Source: Candidatus Laterigemmans baculatus (GTDB lineage: Bacteria; Planctomycetota; Planctomycetia; Pirellulales; Pirellulaceae). From it: a stretch of DNA of 64,000 nt. How positions within the stretch are numbered: position 1 is the first letter of the stretch; each line of letters begins with the position of its first letter. A model generated the notes under the pieces. It did no database searches and was not told where the DNA came from. It was given only the letters and a program-made list of their open reading frames with translations. The translations under genes and the position numbers were made by a program. The stretch covers positions 61,886 through 125,885 of the forward strand of contig NZ_WRPR01000013.1 in assembly GCF_010367455.1 (NCBI RefSeq). Direction: 5' to 3'. Shown here in pieces: positions 34,801 through 42,631 of this stretch.

Positions 34801-34907
34801 GGGCGCTGGGCAACGATCCGGACGATCCGAGTCGCCGCGTCGTGCTGATCACGATCCGCGACAAAGCGCTCAGCGATTACGAGCTGCCCCCGCAGTTCCA
34901 ACCCTAG
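31881..34907 (+). CDS. Membrane-anchored Ser/Thr pseudokinase with large extracytoplasmic domain
   Basis: The 1008-residue protein has N-terminal residues ~1-85 of the planctomycete kinase-leader type (WLIRRGSLTQYQAKQLI). Residues ~90-360 have kinase-fold features (SALTAAHERGLQVEILDATR in place of the HRD loop; YQAPERLLAGHEPDAASDLY then ALGCLLY, the intact APE and F-helix region). The ATP-binding Gly loop, VAIK lysine, HRD Asp and DFG Asp are not recognisable, so catalysis is unlikely. A Pro/Ala-rich linker (~370-430) precedes one membrane helix (about 435-459, TLILGGLGFLVMVLVVLLLV). The ~540-residue C-terminal part, presumably periplasmic, resembles nothing I can name. Its end overlaps the convergent ABC-F gene by 4 bp. 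Confidence 0.82.
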   Translation: MKRSVPEFLACYAANGLEKRTVRKTGGTARQVDEPIDELLRRFASEHESREPADVAELARWLIRRGSLTQYQAKQLIAAEKPRLRSDRFLLRQPLDRPPFIGWWSAVADDGSPVRVWETTADVNASAGERYRAHAALTSSHLQKLEPPIALGQKSGEGEFANGQRMLFVTRLAPGATAADSLPEGGLPAVRVAQIGRQLCSALTAAHERGLQVEILDATRVWLTKSGPAILFRDPLADPRSGRGGWYADPVVPGLYQAPERLLAGHEPDAASDLYALGCLLYHLRFGVPPFPAASPADLARQHARDIPEPVRTAVLDPASGDPLLRVIGHALAKNRDARFRSAAELDRALAAVEAGLPQETAAPLKPEAPLKPETPAPPETPAPPATPAPPATLAKPAPATAAPSTPAPVVGAPVAAPAAAVRSRRPPVRRRKKNALGTLILGGLGFLVMVLVVLLLVQRPSGPSASQQAERTVRPPLPPPRSAATNPAASNAVATHAATSNSAAAGGATGSGPEPSVALSDAPDILWASPATGQPPELALVPPGAAMFVSFRPAQLEATDAGGQLREAFSPELSEGLERLEERIGLPLDRVERLTLAIEGDTGGAPQASLAVWLREPVALETLREAWEAEAAQTPDGQTVYAGEEADGDVYYIPPSEQDSVRRFAVGTAEQMGRVAEVEGGPIPLPRSHEQLWRGIGGDPDLAVLVSPNFLFADGRQMLEQYAPALIRPLRRLLVPDATAVALRMDLEPQWYAEVRLAPGGAISPPALAKKLDEAVAELPSDAEQFLLASSPHPSWRALALRLPAMMRAVDGATRSGVVDGNAVANLYLPSEAAPSVLLGGWLAANTPSESGASLAATGGAAATGNASPAGPETVDQMLDMPLTVRFDQESLEFAADTIEEQFNASLPPGSPELKIVLMGNHLQLAGITQNQQIRDFNHSGAALREVLDDLVRRANPDKTATALDQAAQKLVWALGNDPDDPSRRVVLITIRDKALSDYELPPQFQP
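32976..33063 (+). repeat. Pro/Ala-rich tandem repeat in the pseudokinase linker
   Basis: Diverged 15-18-bp units (such as ACTCCAGCCCCGCCGGAG) encode KPEAPLKPETPAPPETPAPP-type sequence between the kinase-like domain and the membrane helix. Confidence 0.75.
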
Positions 34908-36691
34908 TACTCGTTGAGTTCTTCTTGCAGTTCGCACCAGCGATCTTCGGCGGCGGTCAATTGGTCGCCGATCGCTGTCACTTCTTCGTGCAGCTTCATC
35001 GCTTCCTCCGGATCGGTCGCCTGCATCAGAGAGTCGTTCTTCTCCTTTTTCTGATCGTCGAGCTTCTGGATCGTCCGCTCCAGGCTGGACATCTCCTTGC
35101 GGATCGCTCGCTCGTCCTTCGGGGACGGCCGGTCGGAGCTCTTGGCACCCTTGGACGCCGGGGGCGGGCCGCCCGATTTGCTGGCGGCCAGCGCCCGCTC
35201 GCCTTCGTCGATCTCTTTATTCACCTGGTAGAGGTAGGCCTCATAATCGCCGCGATAGTCGACGACGCGGCCGTCGCGGACTTCGATCACGCAGCTTGCC
35301 ACGCGGCGCATGAAGTGCCGATCGTGGCTGGTGAAGATGACTGTTCCCTTGTACTCGAGCAGCGCTTCGGCCAAAGCCTCGACGGTGTCGACGTCCAAGT
35401 GGTTCCCGGGCTCGTCCAAGATCAGGACGTTGTAGTTGCTCAGCAGCAGCCCGGCCATGCACAGCCGAGCCCGCTCGCCCCCGGAGAGGACCGAGATTTT
35501 CTTTTTGACGTGTTCGCCGCGGAACAGCATAGCTCCGGCGATGTTGAGAATCTCTTGCGTCTTGGTGCCGGGCGTGGCTTGGTACTCGAGATACTCTTGA
35601 ACCGTCTGCTTCATCGGCAAACTGGTGTAGACGTGCTGGGCGTAGACGCCGATGTCGCACCCATAGCCCCAGCGGACCGTGCCGTCGCGCGGCGGGAGCG
35701 AATCGACGATCGTTCGCAGAAAGGTCGTTTTGCCCTGCCCGTTGTCACCGACGATCGCCGCTCGCGACCCGTGTTCAATTTCCACTTCGATGCCACTGGC
35801 GATCGTCCGTTCCGGATAACCGATCGCTAAGTTTTGGCAGCGGAGCGCCGGCCCTTTGCGCGGATCGACGCGGGGGGCGTGGATCACGGCGGTCGGTTCG
35901 TCGACTTCGATCTCATTCAGCTCGAGCTTTTCCAGCTGCTTGCTCTTGGAGCGGGCCTGCGTGGCCGTGCTGGCGCGGGCCTTGTTCTTGGCGATGAACT
36001 CCTCGAGCTGTCGTTTTTTAGCCAACACCGCTGCATTGACTCGCAGATCGTGCTCCCGACGTTCGGCCTGGTACTCGAGAAAGGCGTCGACTTTGCCGGG
36101 AAACAAGGTCAGCTTGCCGCGGGACAAGTCGAGGGTGCGGCCGCAGGTGGCACCCAAGAACGCGCGATCGTGCGAGACGATCAAACAGGCTTCCTTAAAA
36201 CCCCGCAAAAAGTGCTCGAGCAGAATCTGCGTGCGGAGGTCGAGGAAGTTGGTCGGTTCGTCGAGCAGCAGCAGGTTGGGTTCGTGGAGCAGAAGCGCGG
36301 CCAGTTTGACGCGGGTTTGCCAACCGCCGGAGAGCTTCGAAACGGGGCCTTCGAGGTACGCCCCTTTGAGCTCGAACTGGCCAGCGATCTCGCCGCACTT
36401 CCAGTCGGGCTGGCCACTGTCGCGGATCAGGAACTCGAGCGCCGTCTCCTCGGGCAAAAACGGATCGTGCTGTCGCAAGTAGCCGATCCGCAGCTTCGGG
36501 TGGCGGATGACTTCTCCGGCATCGAGCTCTTCCTCGCCGAGCAGGATCCGGAGGAGGGTCGATTTTCCGGCTCCGTTGCGGCCGATGAACCCGACCTTCT
36601 CGTCGTCCGTCAGCGTCGCCTCGGCTCCGTCGAGCAGCACCTGCTCGCCATAACTCTTATGCGCATTCTTGATCTGCAGCAGCACGGCCAT
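34904..36691 (-). CDS. ABC-F family ATP-binding protein
   Basis: The 595-residue soluble protein has two ABC domains and no membrane part. Domain 1 has Walker A GRNGAGKST (about residue 35) and signature LSGGWQTR with LLLLDEPTNFLD. Domain 2 has GDNGQGKTT, LSGGERAR and NVLILDEPGNHLD. The ABC-F inter-domain linker with a Lys/Arg-rich helix lies between (KKRQLEEFIAKNKARASTAT). The C-terminal coiled coil (about 530-595) resembles Uup-type proteins. Such proteins act on ribosomes or on branched DNA. ATG 36691 (MAVLLQIKNAHKSYG) gives the normal N-terminus; longer frames to 36997 run through repeat DNA. Walker B in domain 2 has GlyAsnHis rather than ThrAsnHis. Confidence 0.93.
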   Translation of the reverse strand: MAVLLQIKNAHKSYGEQVLLDGAEATLTDDEKVGFIGRNGAGKSTLLRILLGEEELDAGEVIRHPKLRIGYLRQHDPFLPEETALEFLIRDSGQPDWKCGEIAGQFELKGAYLEGPVSKLSGGWQTRVKLAALLLHEPNLLLLDEPTNFLDLRTQILLEHFLRGFKEACLIVSHDRAFLGATCGRTLDLSRGKLTLFPGKVDAFLEYQAERREHDLRVNAAVLAKKRQLEEFIAKNKARASTATQARSKSKQLEKLELNEIEVDEPTAVIHAPRVDPRKGPALRCQNLAIGYPERTIASGIEVEIEHGSRAAIVGDNGQGKTTFLRTIVDSLPPRDGTVRWGYGCDIGVYAQHVYTSLPMKQTVQEYLEYQATPGTKTQEILNIAGAMLFRGEHVKKKISVLSGGERARLCMAGLLLSNYNVLILDEPGNHLDVDTVEALAEALLEYKGTVIFTSHDRHFMRRVASCVIEVRDGRVVDYRGDYEAYLYQVNKEIDEGERALAASKSGGPPPASKGAKSSDRPSPKDERAIRKEMSSLERTIQKLDDQKKEKNDSLMQATDPEEAMKLHEEVTAIGDQLTAAEDRWCELQEELNEY

Positions 36692-37098
36692 AAATCGTTT
36701 TCTTTGTCCTACAAGCTTTTCAGGAGATCGGCGGAGGAGCGACGCAGCGGGAGAGTCATCGTAGACCCTGCCGCCGGATTCGGTAAAGCCAGGAACGGGG
36801 ACGGGTAGCTGGGAGCGGGGCTTTTGCGCATCGCTTGAGCCGTAGGCGCTAGCCTCGGGCCCAATCCGGGCCGCGCTGCGGGGAAACGTGACGTTGTAGC
36901 GGCGTCCAGTCACAAGTTCGGACCGTTCGGCAGCGCGAGGGAACCCGCGGCTAGCGCCTTGCGGCTCAGAACCCGCGGCTAGCGCCTTGCGGCTCAAAAG
37001 TCGATAGCATTGGACGCTCGTCCCGTCCTCTCCTTTCCTCTCCCCCGCGTTCGCTTGCTTTGAGTACCCCGACTGATCTGGAACCGAACGGTGGTGGG
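36692..37098. other. Divergent spacer between ABC-F and membrane-protein genes
   Basis: The 407-bp spacer contains two exact tandem copies of a 28-bp unit (GAACCCGCGGCTAGCGCCTT plus GCGGCTCA) at 36941-36996. It also has a related GCGCTAGCCTCGGGCCC segment near 36848 and a pyrimidine-rich tract (37021-37050). Promoters for both divergent genes are expected, but I could not place them. No gene is supported. Confidence 0.65.
36941..36996. repeat. 28-bp tandem duplication with GCGGCTAGCGCC core
   Basis: Two identical 28-bp units are adjacent. A third diverged unit lies at 21204-21229, next to the TAGCGTCCGG palindrome, which shares the CTAGCG core. Confidence 0.9.
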
Positions 37099-38691
37099 AT
37101 GGGCCGCGCTGCGTGGGAAACGCTGCTGCTGGTGTTGCTCTTTTTCACCGTCGCGGGGGACCCACCGCCGGCGATCAATGAAGCCCACTACTTGGTCAAG
37201 GCCAAGAATTTCTGGCAGCCCGAGTGGCTCGCAGGAGACCTGTTCGCTTCCTCCGGCGCAGCCCACGCAACCTTCTACTGGGGCTTCGGTTGGCTGACGA
37301 CGGTTCTATCGCTCGAGGCGACCGCTTGGATCGGACGCTTTGTCGGGTGGACGTTGCTCGCCGTTGGGCTGCAGCGATTGATCTGGACGATTTTTCGCAC
37401 CCCCTACGCTTCGCTCGCCGTGGCCGTGCTGTGGATCGTGGGGATCGCTCGCGGCAATCTGGCGGGGGAATGGGTAATTGGGGGCGTGGAAGCCAAACTG
37501 CCGGCGTACGGATTGGTGCTGTTGGCGCTGGAACGGATCGTCGCCGGCCATTGGCGGTCGGTCTGGCTGCTGCTCGGCGGGGCCTCGGCCTTTCACGTGC
37601 TCGTCGGTGGGTGGTCGGTCGTCGCTGCGTTTCTTCCGCGGTGGCTGCCGGGGGATCGAGGGGAAGCGGGATCAGCGTGCACACGGAGTTTCGCCGACAT
37701 CCCGTTTCTGCTGCTCGGCGGGCTGATTGCCCTCTTGGGGCTCGTCCCCGCCTTGCGACTGGCCGCGGATGTGTCGGTCGAGGATGCGAGGATTGCCACG
37801 CATTTGTACGTGTACGGTCGGCTGCAGCATCACCTGCTCCCCTCGGCGTTTCCGCTCGAGTGGTACGTGCGTCACGGCGTGCTGCTAGCACTGACTCTGG
37901 CCGCCGGCTGGCTTTTCTGGCGTGGGGCCAGCGAGGAGTTGTGGCGGCGGACGCGGCCGCTGTTGTGGTTCGTTGCAGGCACCGTGGGAATCGCCGCATG
38001 CGGCATGCTGCTGGGCCTCCTGCCGGCCATCGCGCCGGGGTTGGCCGCCCGGCTGCTGCGGTTTTACTGGTTTCGGCTGTCCGATGCATTCGTACCGCTC
38101 GCCTGCGGCGTGGCTCTGGTCGGCTGTCTGCTCTCGCCGCCGCGGCGGATCGCCCCGCAAGCGGTCCGGGGACTGGTGGTGTTGCTGCTCGCCGCTTGCG
38201 TCGTCTCGCTCGGGACGCAGTTTCTCGAAAGCCTGCAGCGCGATATTCCGCTCGCCGTCGATCGGAGCCAGTTGACGCTCGGAGCTCCCACGACGCTTGA
38301 GCAGCAACAGCAGGTCTATCGAGATTGGCGAGCTACCACGCGTTGGGCGCGCGAGCAGACGCCCGAGGGCACCGTCTTTCTGACCCCTCGCCACCAGCAG
38401 ACCTTCAAGTGGTATGCGGAGCGCCCCGAGGTGGTCAATTGGAAGGATGTGCCGCAGGACGCGGGCAGCTTGCTCGAGTGGGCGCGACGGTTCAATCGCG
38501 TCTTTCCCCAAATTCTTGGCCGCGCGATCCCGGACCTCGATCCCGAAACGCTCGCTGCCCATCGCCGCGATTACGGCGCCGCCTACCTGATCATCGACCG
38601 CCGGGTCGTGACCACCCCGCCCCCGCTGCCGCAAGTCTATCCGCTCAACCCGCAAGAAAACCAAACCTACGCGATCTACGCCATTCCGTAG
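37099..38691 (+). CDS. Polytopic membrane protein, hypothetical (DUF6798-like)
   Basis: The ~530-residue protein has about ten hydrophobic segments in the first 400 residues (for example TLLLVLLFFTVAG, VWLLLGGASAFHVLVGGWSV, LLLGGLIALLGLVPALRLAA). The hydrophilic C-terminal ~150 residues contain TPRHQQTFKWYAERPEVVNW, a motif I associate with planctomycete DUF6798-type membrane proteins. NEAHYLVKAKNFW near the N-terminus resembles glycosyltransferase-like integral membrane proteins. The function is unknown. ATG 37099 is chosen; a TTG at 37060 would add 13 residues. Confidence 0.75.
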   Translation: MGRAAWETLLLVLLFFTVAGDPPPAINEAHYLVKAKNFWQPEWLAGDLFASSGAAHATFYWGFGWLTTVLSLEATAWIGRFVGWTLLAVGLQRLIWTIFRTPYASLAVAVLWIVGIARGNLAGEWVIGGVEAKLPAYGLVLLALERIVAGHWRSVWLLLGGASAFHVLVGGWSVVAAFLPRWLPGDRGEAGSACTRSFADIPFLLLGGLIALLGLVPALRLAADVSVEDARIATHLYVYGRLQHHLLPSAFPLEWYVRHGVLLALTLAAGWLFWRGASEELWRRTRPLLWFVAGTVGIAACGMLLGLLPAIAPGLAARLLRFYWFRLSDAFVPLACGVALVGCLLSPPRRIAPQAVRGLVVLLLAACVVSLGTQFLESLQRDIPLAVDRSQLTLGAPTTLEQQQQVYRDWRATTRWAREQTPEGTVFLTPRHQQTFKWYAERPEVVNWKDVPQDAGSLLEWARRFNRVFPQILGRAIPDLDPETLAAHRRDYGAAYLIIDRRVVTTPPPLPQVYPLNPQENQTYAIYAIP

Positions 38692-38986
38692 GCAGGTTGC
38701 AGGTTGCAGGTTGCAGGGGGGGCCACGGAAAGACACGGAAAGACACGGAAGGGAGAGAGAATCGCACTCGTACTCAGCGAAGCGGTACTCGTACTCGTAC
38801 TCGAATCCGGTTCGCCACCCGCCAGAGGCACGACCGAAATCTCAGATCTGGAATCTCAGATCCCTTGAACCCTGAACCCTGAACCCTGCTTTCTCTCTTT
38901 CCTTGCTTGCCCCGATTGGGCTAACCTCCGCGCGCCGATTTTCTCGCTTGACTTGGCAGCGGGCTCTGGACTCGTGCGTGGAAGGG
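38692..38986. repeat. Composite intergenic repeat region B
   Basis: In order: a heptamer tandem repeat GCAGGTT (38693-38717); CACGGAAAGA decamers (about 38722-38752); the TACTCG/AGCGAAGCGG element (38765-38803); AATCTCAGATC twice (near 38840-38862); and a heptamer tandem TGAACCC (38868-38888). The same modules, in the same order, lie near 54 kb. No gene is supported; the AsmA-like gene starts at its right end. Confidence 0.85.
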
Positions 38987-41900
38987 ATGAGCGTGCCTCA
39001 GGTGGATTACAGCCGTTCGATGCGTTGGTTGCGTGATCGAACCGAGCGGCGGCGGAACGACCAACGTCGCCGCAAGCGCACCTACGCCGTGATTGCCGGC
39101 GGTTTTTTGCTGGTGTTCCTGGTCGGCCTTCCGAGTCTCATCAGCCATTCTCCACTGGCCCCGTCGATGATTCGCTCGGCGGCCGAGCAGCACGGATGGT
39201 CAGTTTCGGTGGCGTCGGTGCGGATGGGCTGGATCACGCCGCTGCGGCTCACGGGCGTGGAGGCGACCGGGCCCTCGGGCGAGACGCTGTTCGCGGCCGA
39301 ATCGGTCGATACGACGCTGACGGTATTCGACTGGATGCAGGGCCGCAGCGATCTGGGCACGATCAATGTCGACGCGCCGCGGCTGGAGACGCAGGTGACC
39401 GAGGGTCGGACTCGGCTCGAAGAGGATTTGGAACCGTTTTGGAGCGGCCCGGAAGAAGGCTGGGTGTCGAGCGGCAAAGTGCAGCTCCGCGATGCGTCGC
39501 TGAAGATCGTCGATTCGCTCAGTGGCCAGCGGTGGCGAGTTGACCAGCTGCAGACAACGATCGAATTCGACGACTCTCGGACCGCGTTTGATGCTCAAGG
39601 CGTGGTGACCGATCCCGACGGGATCAGCGGCGCGCTGCAGACGCGAGTCGCGATCCCCGCTGCGGCGGACAGCCCGGTCGATGTCGAGACGCAGAGCGAA
39701 GGGGTGCCGTTGTCGCTCTTGAAGCTGGCGGTGCTCCGCTTTCCCCAATCCTTCGAACCGCTGCCGGAGAATCTCGCGGGGAACCTCACGGGCAATCTCC
39801 ACGTGACGGTCGACGCGGCGGCGAATTGGCGGGCTGATGCTGCGGCGCTCGACCTCCGCAACTTGGTTGTCACCGACCCCCGCTGGACCGAGGGAGGGGC
39901 GTGGCGCGCCAGCCGCGTAACGCTCGAAGGCTCAGCCTGGAATGAAGGCAAGCTGCTGCGGACCTCCCGGGCCGTGATCCGTTCGGATGCTGGGAGCGTG
40001 GAGTTTGACGGAGCGATTCAGACCGACGCGGTGTTGGCCGGGCGGTATCTCGACTCGCTGGTCGGAGAGTTCGTTGCCGACGTCGATCTGGCCGCGCTGA
40101 CCGCTTCGGCTCCAGGGCTGATTCCGCTCCGCGAAGGGGTATCGATCGAGAGCGGTCGGGTGCAGACGCGCATCAGCGGCGACTACGGAGGCGACGGCCT
40201 CTACCGCTCGCGCTGGAATCTGCAGTCGCAGCCGGTTCACGCGATCGTCCGCGATGGAAGCCGCGTCGTCTTCGAGCCGGTCACAGCCGACGTGACGCTG
40301 CGTCCGGTGGGGCAGTGGGTCTCGGCCGAGAATCTCCACGTGCGAAGCAAGTTCGGTGACGCGACTGCCAGCGGCGATCTGCGGGCCGGGCGGGCGCAGT
40401 TCAATCTCGACTTTGGCCGCTTGTCGACGATGCTTCGCCACATCGTGGATCTGCCCGAGACGGACCTCGGCGGCGTCGCTTCGGGCAACGTCCGCTGGGA
40501 GGTCGACGCTCGGAATCGCTGGACGCTCGGCGGCTCGGCCACCGCCTCAAATCTCGCCGTCTGGATTCCGGGCAATCAGGTCCTGCGGCGTCCTTCGCTC
40601 GATGTCGAGATCGACGCCCAAGGAGTTTGGGGAGGCGACGCGCTGGAGCGGCTCGACCGCAGCACGCTCAAACTTTCCGATCCCGCTCAAAGCTGGACCG
40701 TGCAACTCATCGAGCCGGTCGATCGGCCCGGACCCGCGACCGTACTGCCGCTGCGAGTTCAGGGGGGCGGAAATCTTGATGCGTTGGTCAATCTGCTCGG
40801 TCCCTGGATGCCCGAGAGCCTGTCCGCGACCGGGGGAACCATCGAGGCCGATTTGCGAGTCGACGCGGCGGTGCGTTCGGGGCGACTGCACCGCGGCGAG
40901 ATCGCGATGCGCGACGTGACGGCGGTGTTCGAGCGGCGGCGGTATGACCAAAGCTCCATCAAGATCGAGTTCGACGGAGCCTACGACTGGCCCTCCGGTG
41001 ACCTGGTCGCCAAGACGATGTCGCTCAGCGGCAATGCCGTGTCGCTGGCGGTGCAGGGCGAGATGGTCGGAGGAGCCGCCGACTTGGAGCTCGCCTATCG
41101 AGCCGACATGTCACGGCTGCAGGGGGCGGTGACGCGCCGCGAACCGGCGGGCCAAGCGGCTTCGACGCCGCGTCCTGCGAATCAGGGCGGGCTCGCGGCC
41201 AATCCTCCAAACTATGCCAACACCTCTCCGGCGATCGCTCAGGTCGCGTTCCGACCGAACGATGTGCCGCTCGACTCGGCTTGGCGGATGGAAGGACAAG
41301 TTGAAGGTCGAGCCGAAGTGCAGCGGCAGGACTTTGGGCCCTGGACGGTCGCCTTCGAAGCCGCTGGCAAAAATATCCAACTCCTCCAGCCCCCGGCGAT
41401 GGCTTCCTCCGCCCCATTCGTTGGGCCCCTGCGGAACACGCAAGCCAACCTCCAACCAACCGCCGTGTGGGCCGAGCCGACGGTATCAGTCGGCGGCGAG
41501 GTGCTGGTTCGCTCATCGGGAGGGCAGGTGTCGGCAAAGAGCCTTCGAGTTTCGACGCAGTGGATTTTCAGCGAGCTCAGCGGCCAAGTCGACTGGAATG
41601 ACAATGGACACGACGTGCGGTTGCAAGGACCGGCGCGGATCGATGCGCGGATCGCGGGCGAGCGGGTGACGACGTTGCTCGGTGAACCGATCCAGCTGGC
41701 CGGCGTCCACCAAACGCCCCTCCAGATCCGCGCCGTTGGTGGTGCCGAACGGCCTGCGCAATTCGAAATCCTCGGCTCGGTCGGTTGGGATTCCGGTCAC
41801 GTGGCCGGTGTCAACGTCGGCAGCAGCAAAGTCCCGCTGCGGGTGACCGAAACGACGGTGTTTGTCGATCCGGCGACCGTGCCGCTCGACCAGGGACAAT

Positions 41901-42625
41901 TGAACGTGGCCGGGGAAGTTCACTACCGGCCCGGCCAGTTGTGGTTTGAACAACGCCCCGGTCTGTTCGCCCAAGGCATCTCGCTGACTCCCGACATGTG
42001 CCGAAGCTGGATGAAGTACATGATGCCGCTCGCGGCCGAGGCGACGGATGTTGGCGGCTCGTTCTCGGTCGAGCTTGATGAATGCGTCGTGATTCCCTCC
42101 GATCCGATGCGAACCCGCGTCGTCGGCAACCTGCTGGTCGAAGGTGCGGCCGTGGGACCTGGACCGCTGGCCACGCGTTTGATCACTTCGGTCGAGCAGA
42201 TCGAAGCGGCGGCGAAAGGTTTGCAGGGCGTGGCTCCACAGCCGCGGACCGCTCGACCGTGGATCGAAATGGAACCGCAAACGGTCGATTTCTCGCTGAT
42301 CAATGGCCAAGTGACCCACCAGCGAATGCGGATGCGGATGGGGAAAGCGGAGCTGATCAGCAGCGGCAACGTCGCGCTCGATGGCCGCTTGGATCTGCGC
42401 GTCCAAATCCCGCTGCAGGCCGAGTGGTTAGGGAGCAAGCTAGCTTCGCTCGCCGGCCAGCAAGTGACGCTGCCGATCGACGGGACGTTGACGCAGCCGA
42501 GTCTCGACACCCGCGCGATCACGACTGTGCTTGCCCAGCTCGGTACCCAAGCAGTGCAAGCGAACGTGGAAAACTATCTGCAGCGTCAAGTCGACAAGCA
42601 GTTTCAGAAGCTGTTCGGCAAATAA
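38987..42625 (+). CDS. AsmA/TamB-like large membrane-anchored protein
   Basis: The 1212-residue protein has one N-terminal signal anchor (TYAVIAGGFLLVFLVGLPSL, about residues 30-49) after a basic cytoplasmic start. A very long repetitive beta-rich region of AsmA/DUF748/TamB character follows (for example GWITPLRLTGVEATGPSGET, LGTINVDAPRLETQV, AELISSGNVALDGRLDLRVQ). The C-terminal part, ending in a Gln-rich LQRQVDKQFQKLFGK helix, resembles the AsmA C-terminus. Such proteins bridge the envelope and are implicated in lipid transport to the outer membrane. ATG 38987 gives the basic N-terminus; a start at 38903 would add 28 unlikely residues. It converges with polA, six bases apart. Confidence 0.8.
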   Translation: MSVPQVDYSRSMRWLRDRTERRRNDQRRRKRTYAVIAGGFLLVFLVGLPSLISHSPLAPSMIRSAAEQHGWSVSVASVRMGWITPLRLTGVEATGPSGETLFAAESVDTTLTVFDWMQGRSDLGTINVDAPRLETQVTEGRTRLEEDLEPFWSGPEEGWVSSGKVQLRDASLKIVDSLSGQRWRVDQLQTTIEFDDSRTAFDAQGVVTDPDGISGALQTRVAIPAAADSPVDVETQSEGVPLSLLKLAVLRFPQSFEPLPENLAGNLTGNLHVTVDAAANWRADAAALDLRNLVVTDPRWTEGGAWRASRVTLEGSAWNEGKLLRTSRAVIRSDAGSVEFDGAIQTDAVLAGRYLDSLVGEFVADVDLAALTASAPGLIPLREGVSIESGRVQTRISGDYGGDGLYRSRWNLQSQPVHAIVRDGSRVVFEPVTADVTLRPVGQWVSAENLHVRSKFGDATASGDLRAGRAQFNLDFGRLSTMLRHIVDLPETDLGGVASGNVRWEVDARNRWTLGGSATASNLAVWIPGNQVLRRPSLDVEIDAQGVWGGDALERLDRSTLKLSDPAQSWTVQLIEPVDRPGPATVLPLRVQGGGNLDALVNLLGPWMPESLSATGGTIEADLRVDAAVRSGRLHRGEIAMRDVTAVFERRRYDQSSIKIEFDGAYDWPSGDLVAKTMSLSGNAVSLAVQGEMVGGAADLELAYRADMSRLQGAVTRREPAGQAASTPRPANQGGLAANPPNYANTSPAIAQVAFRPNDVPLDSAWRMEGQVEGRAEVQRQDFGPWTVAFEAAGKNIQLLQPPAMASSAPFVGPLRNTQANLQPTAVWAEPTVSVGGEVLVRSSGGQVSAKSLRVSTQWIFSELSGQVDWNDNGHDVRLQGPARIDARIAGERVTTLLGEPIQLAGVHQTPLQIRAVGGAERPAQFEILGSVGWDSGHVAGVNVGSSKVPLRVTETTVFVDPATVPLDQGQLNVAGEVHYRPGQLWFEQRPGLFAQGISLTPDMCRSWMKYMMPLAAEATDVGGSFSVELDECVVIPSDPMRTRVVGNLLVEGAAVGPGPLATRLITSVEQIEAAAKGLQGVAPQPRTARPWIEMEPQTVDFSLINGQVTHQRMRMRMGKAELISSGNVALDGRLDLRVQIPLQAEWLGSKLASLAGQQVTLPIDGTLTQPSLDTRAITTVLAQLGTQAVQANVENYLQRQVDKQFQKLFGK

Positions 42626-42631
42626 CCGCGG

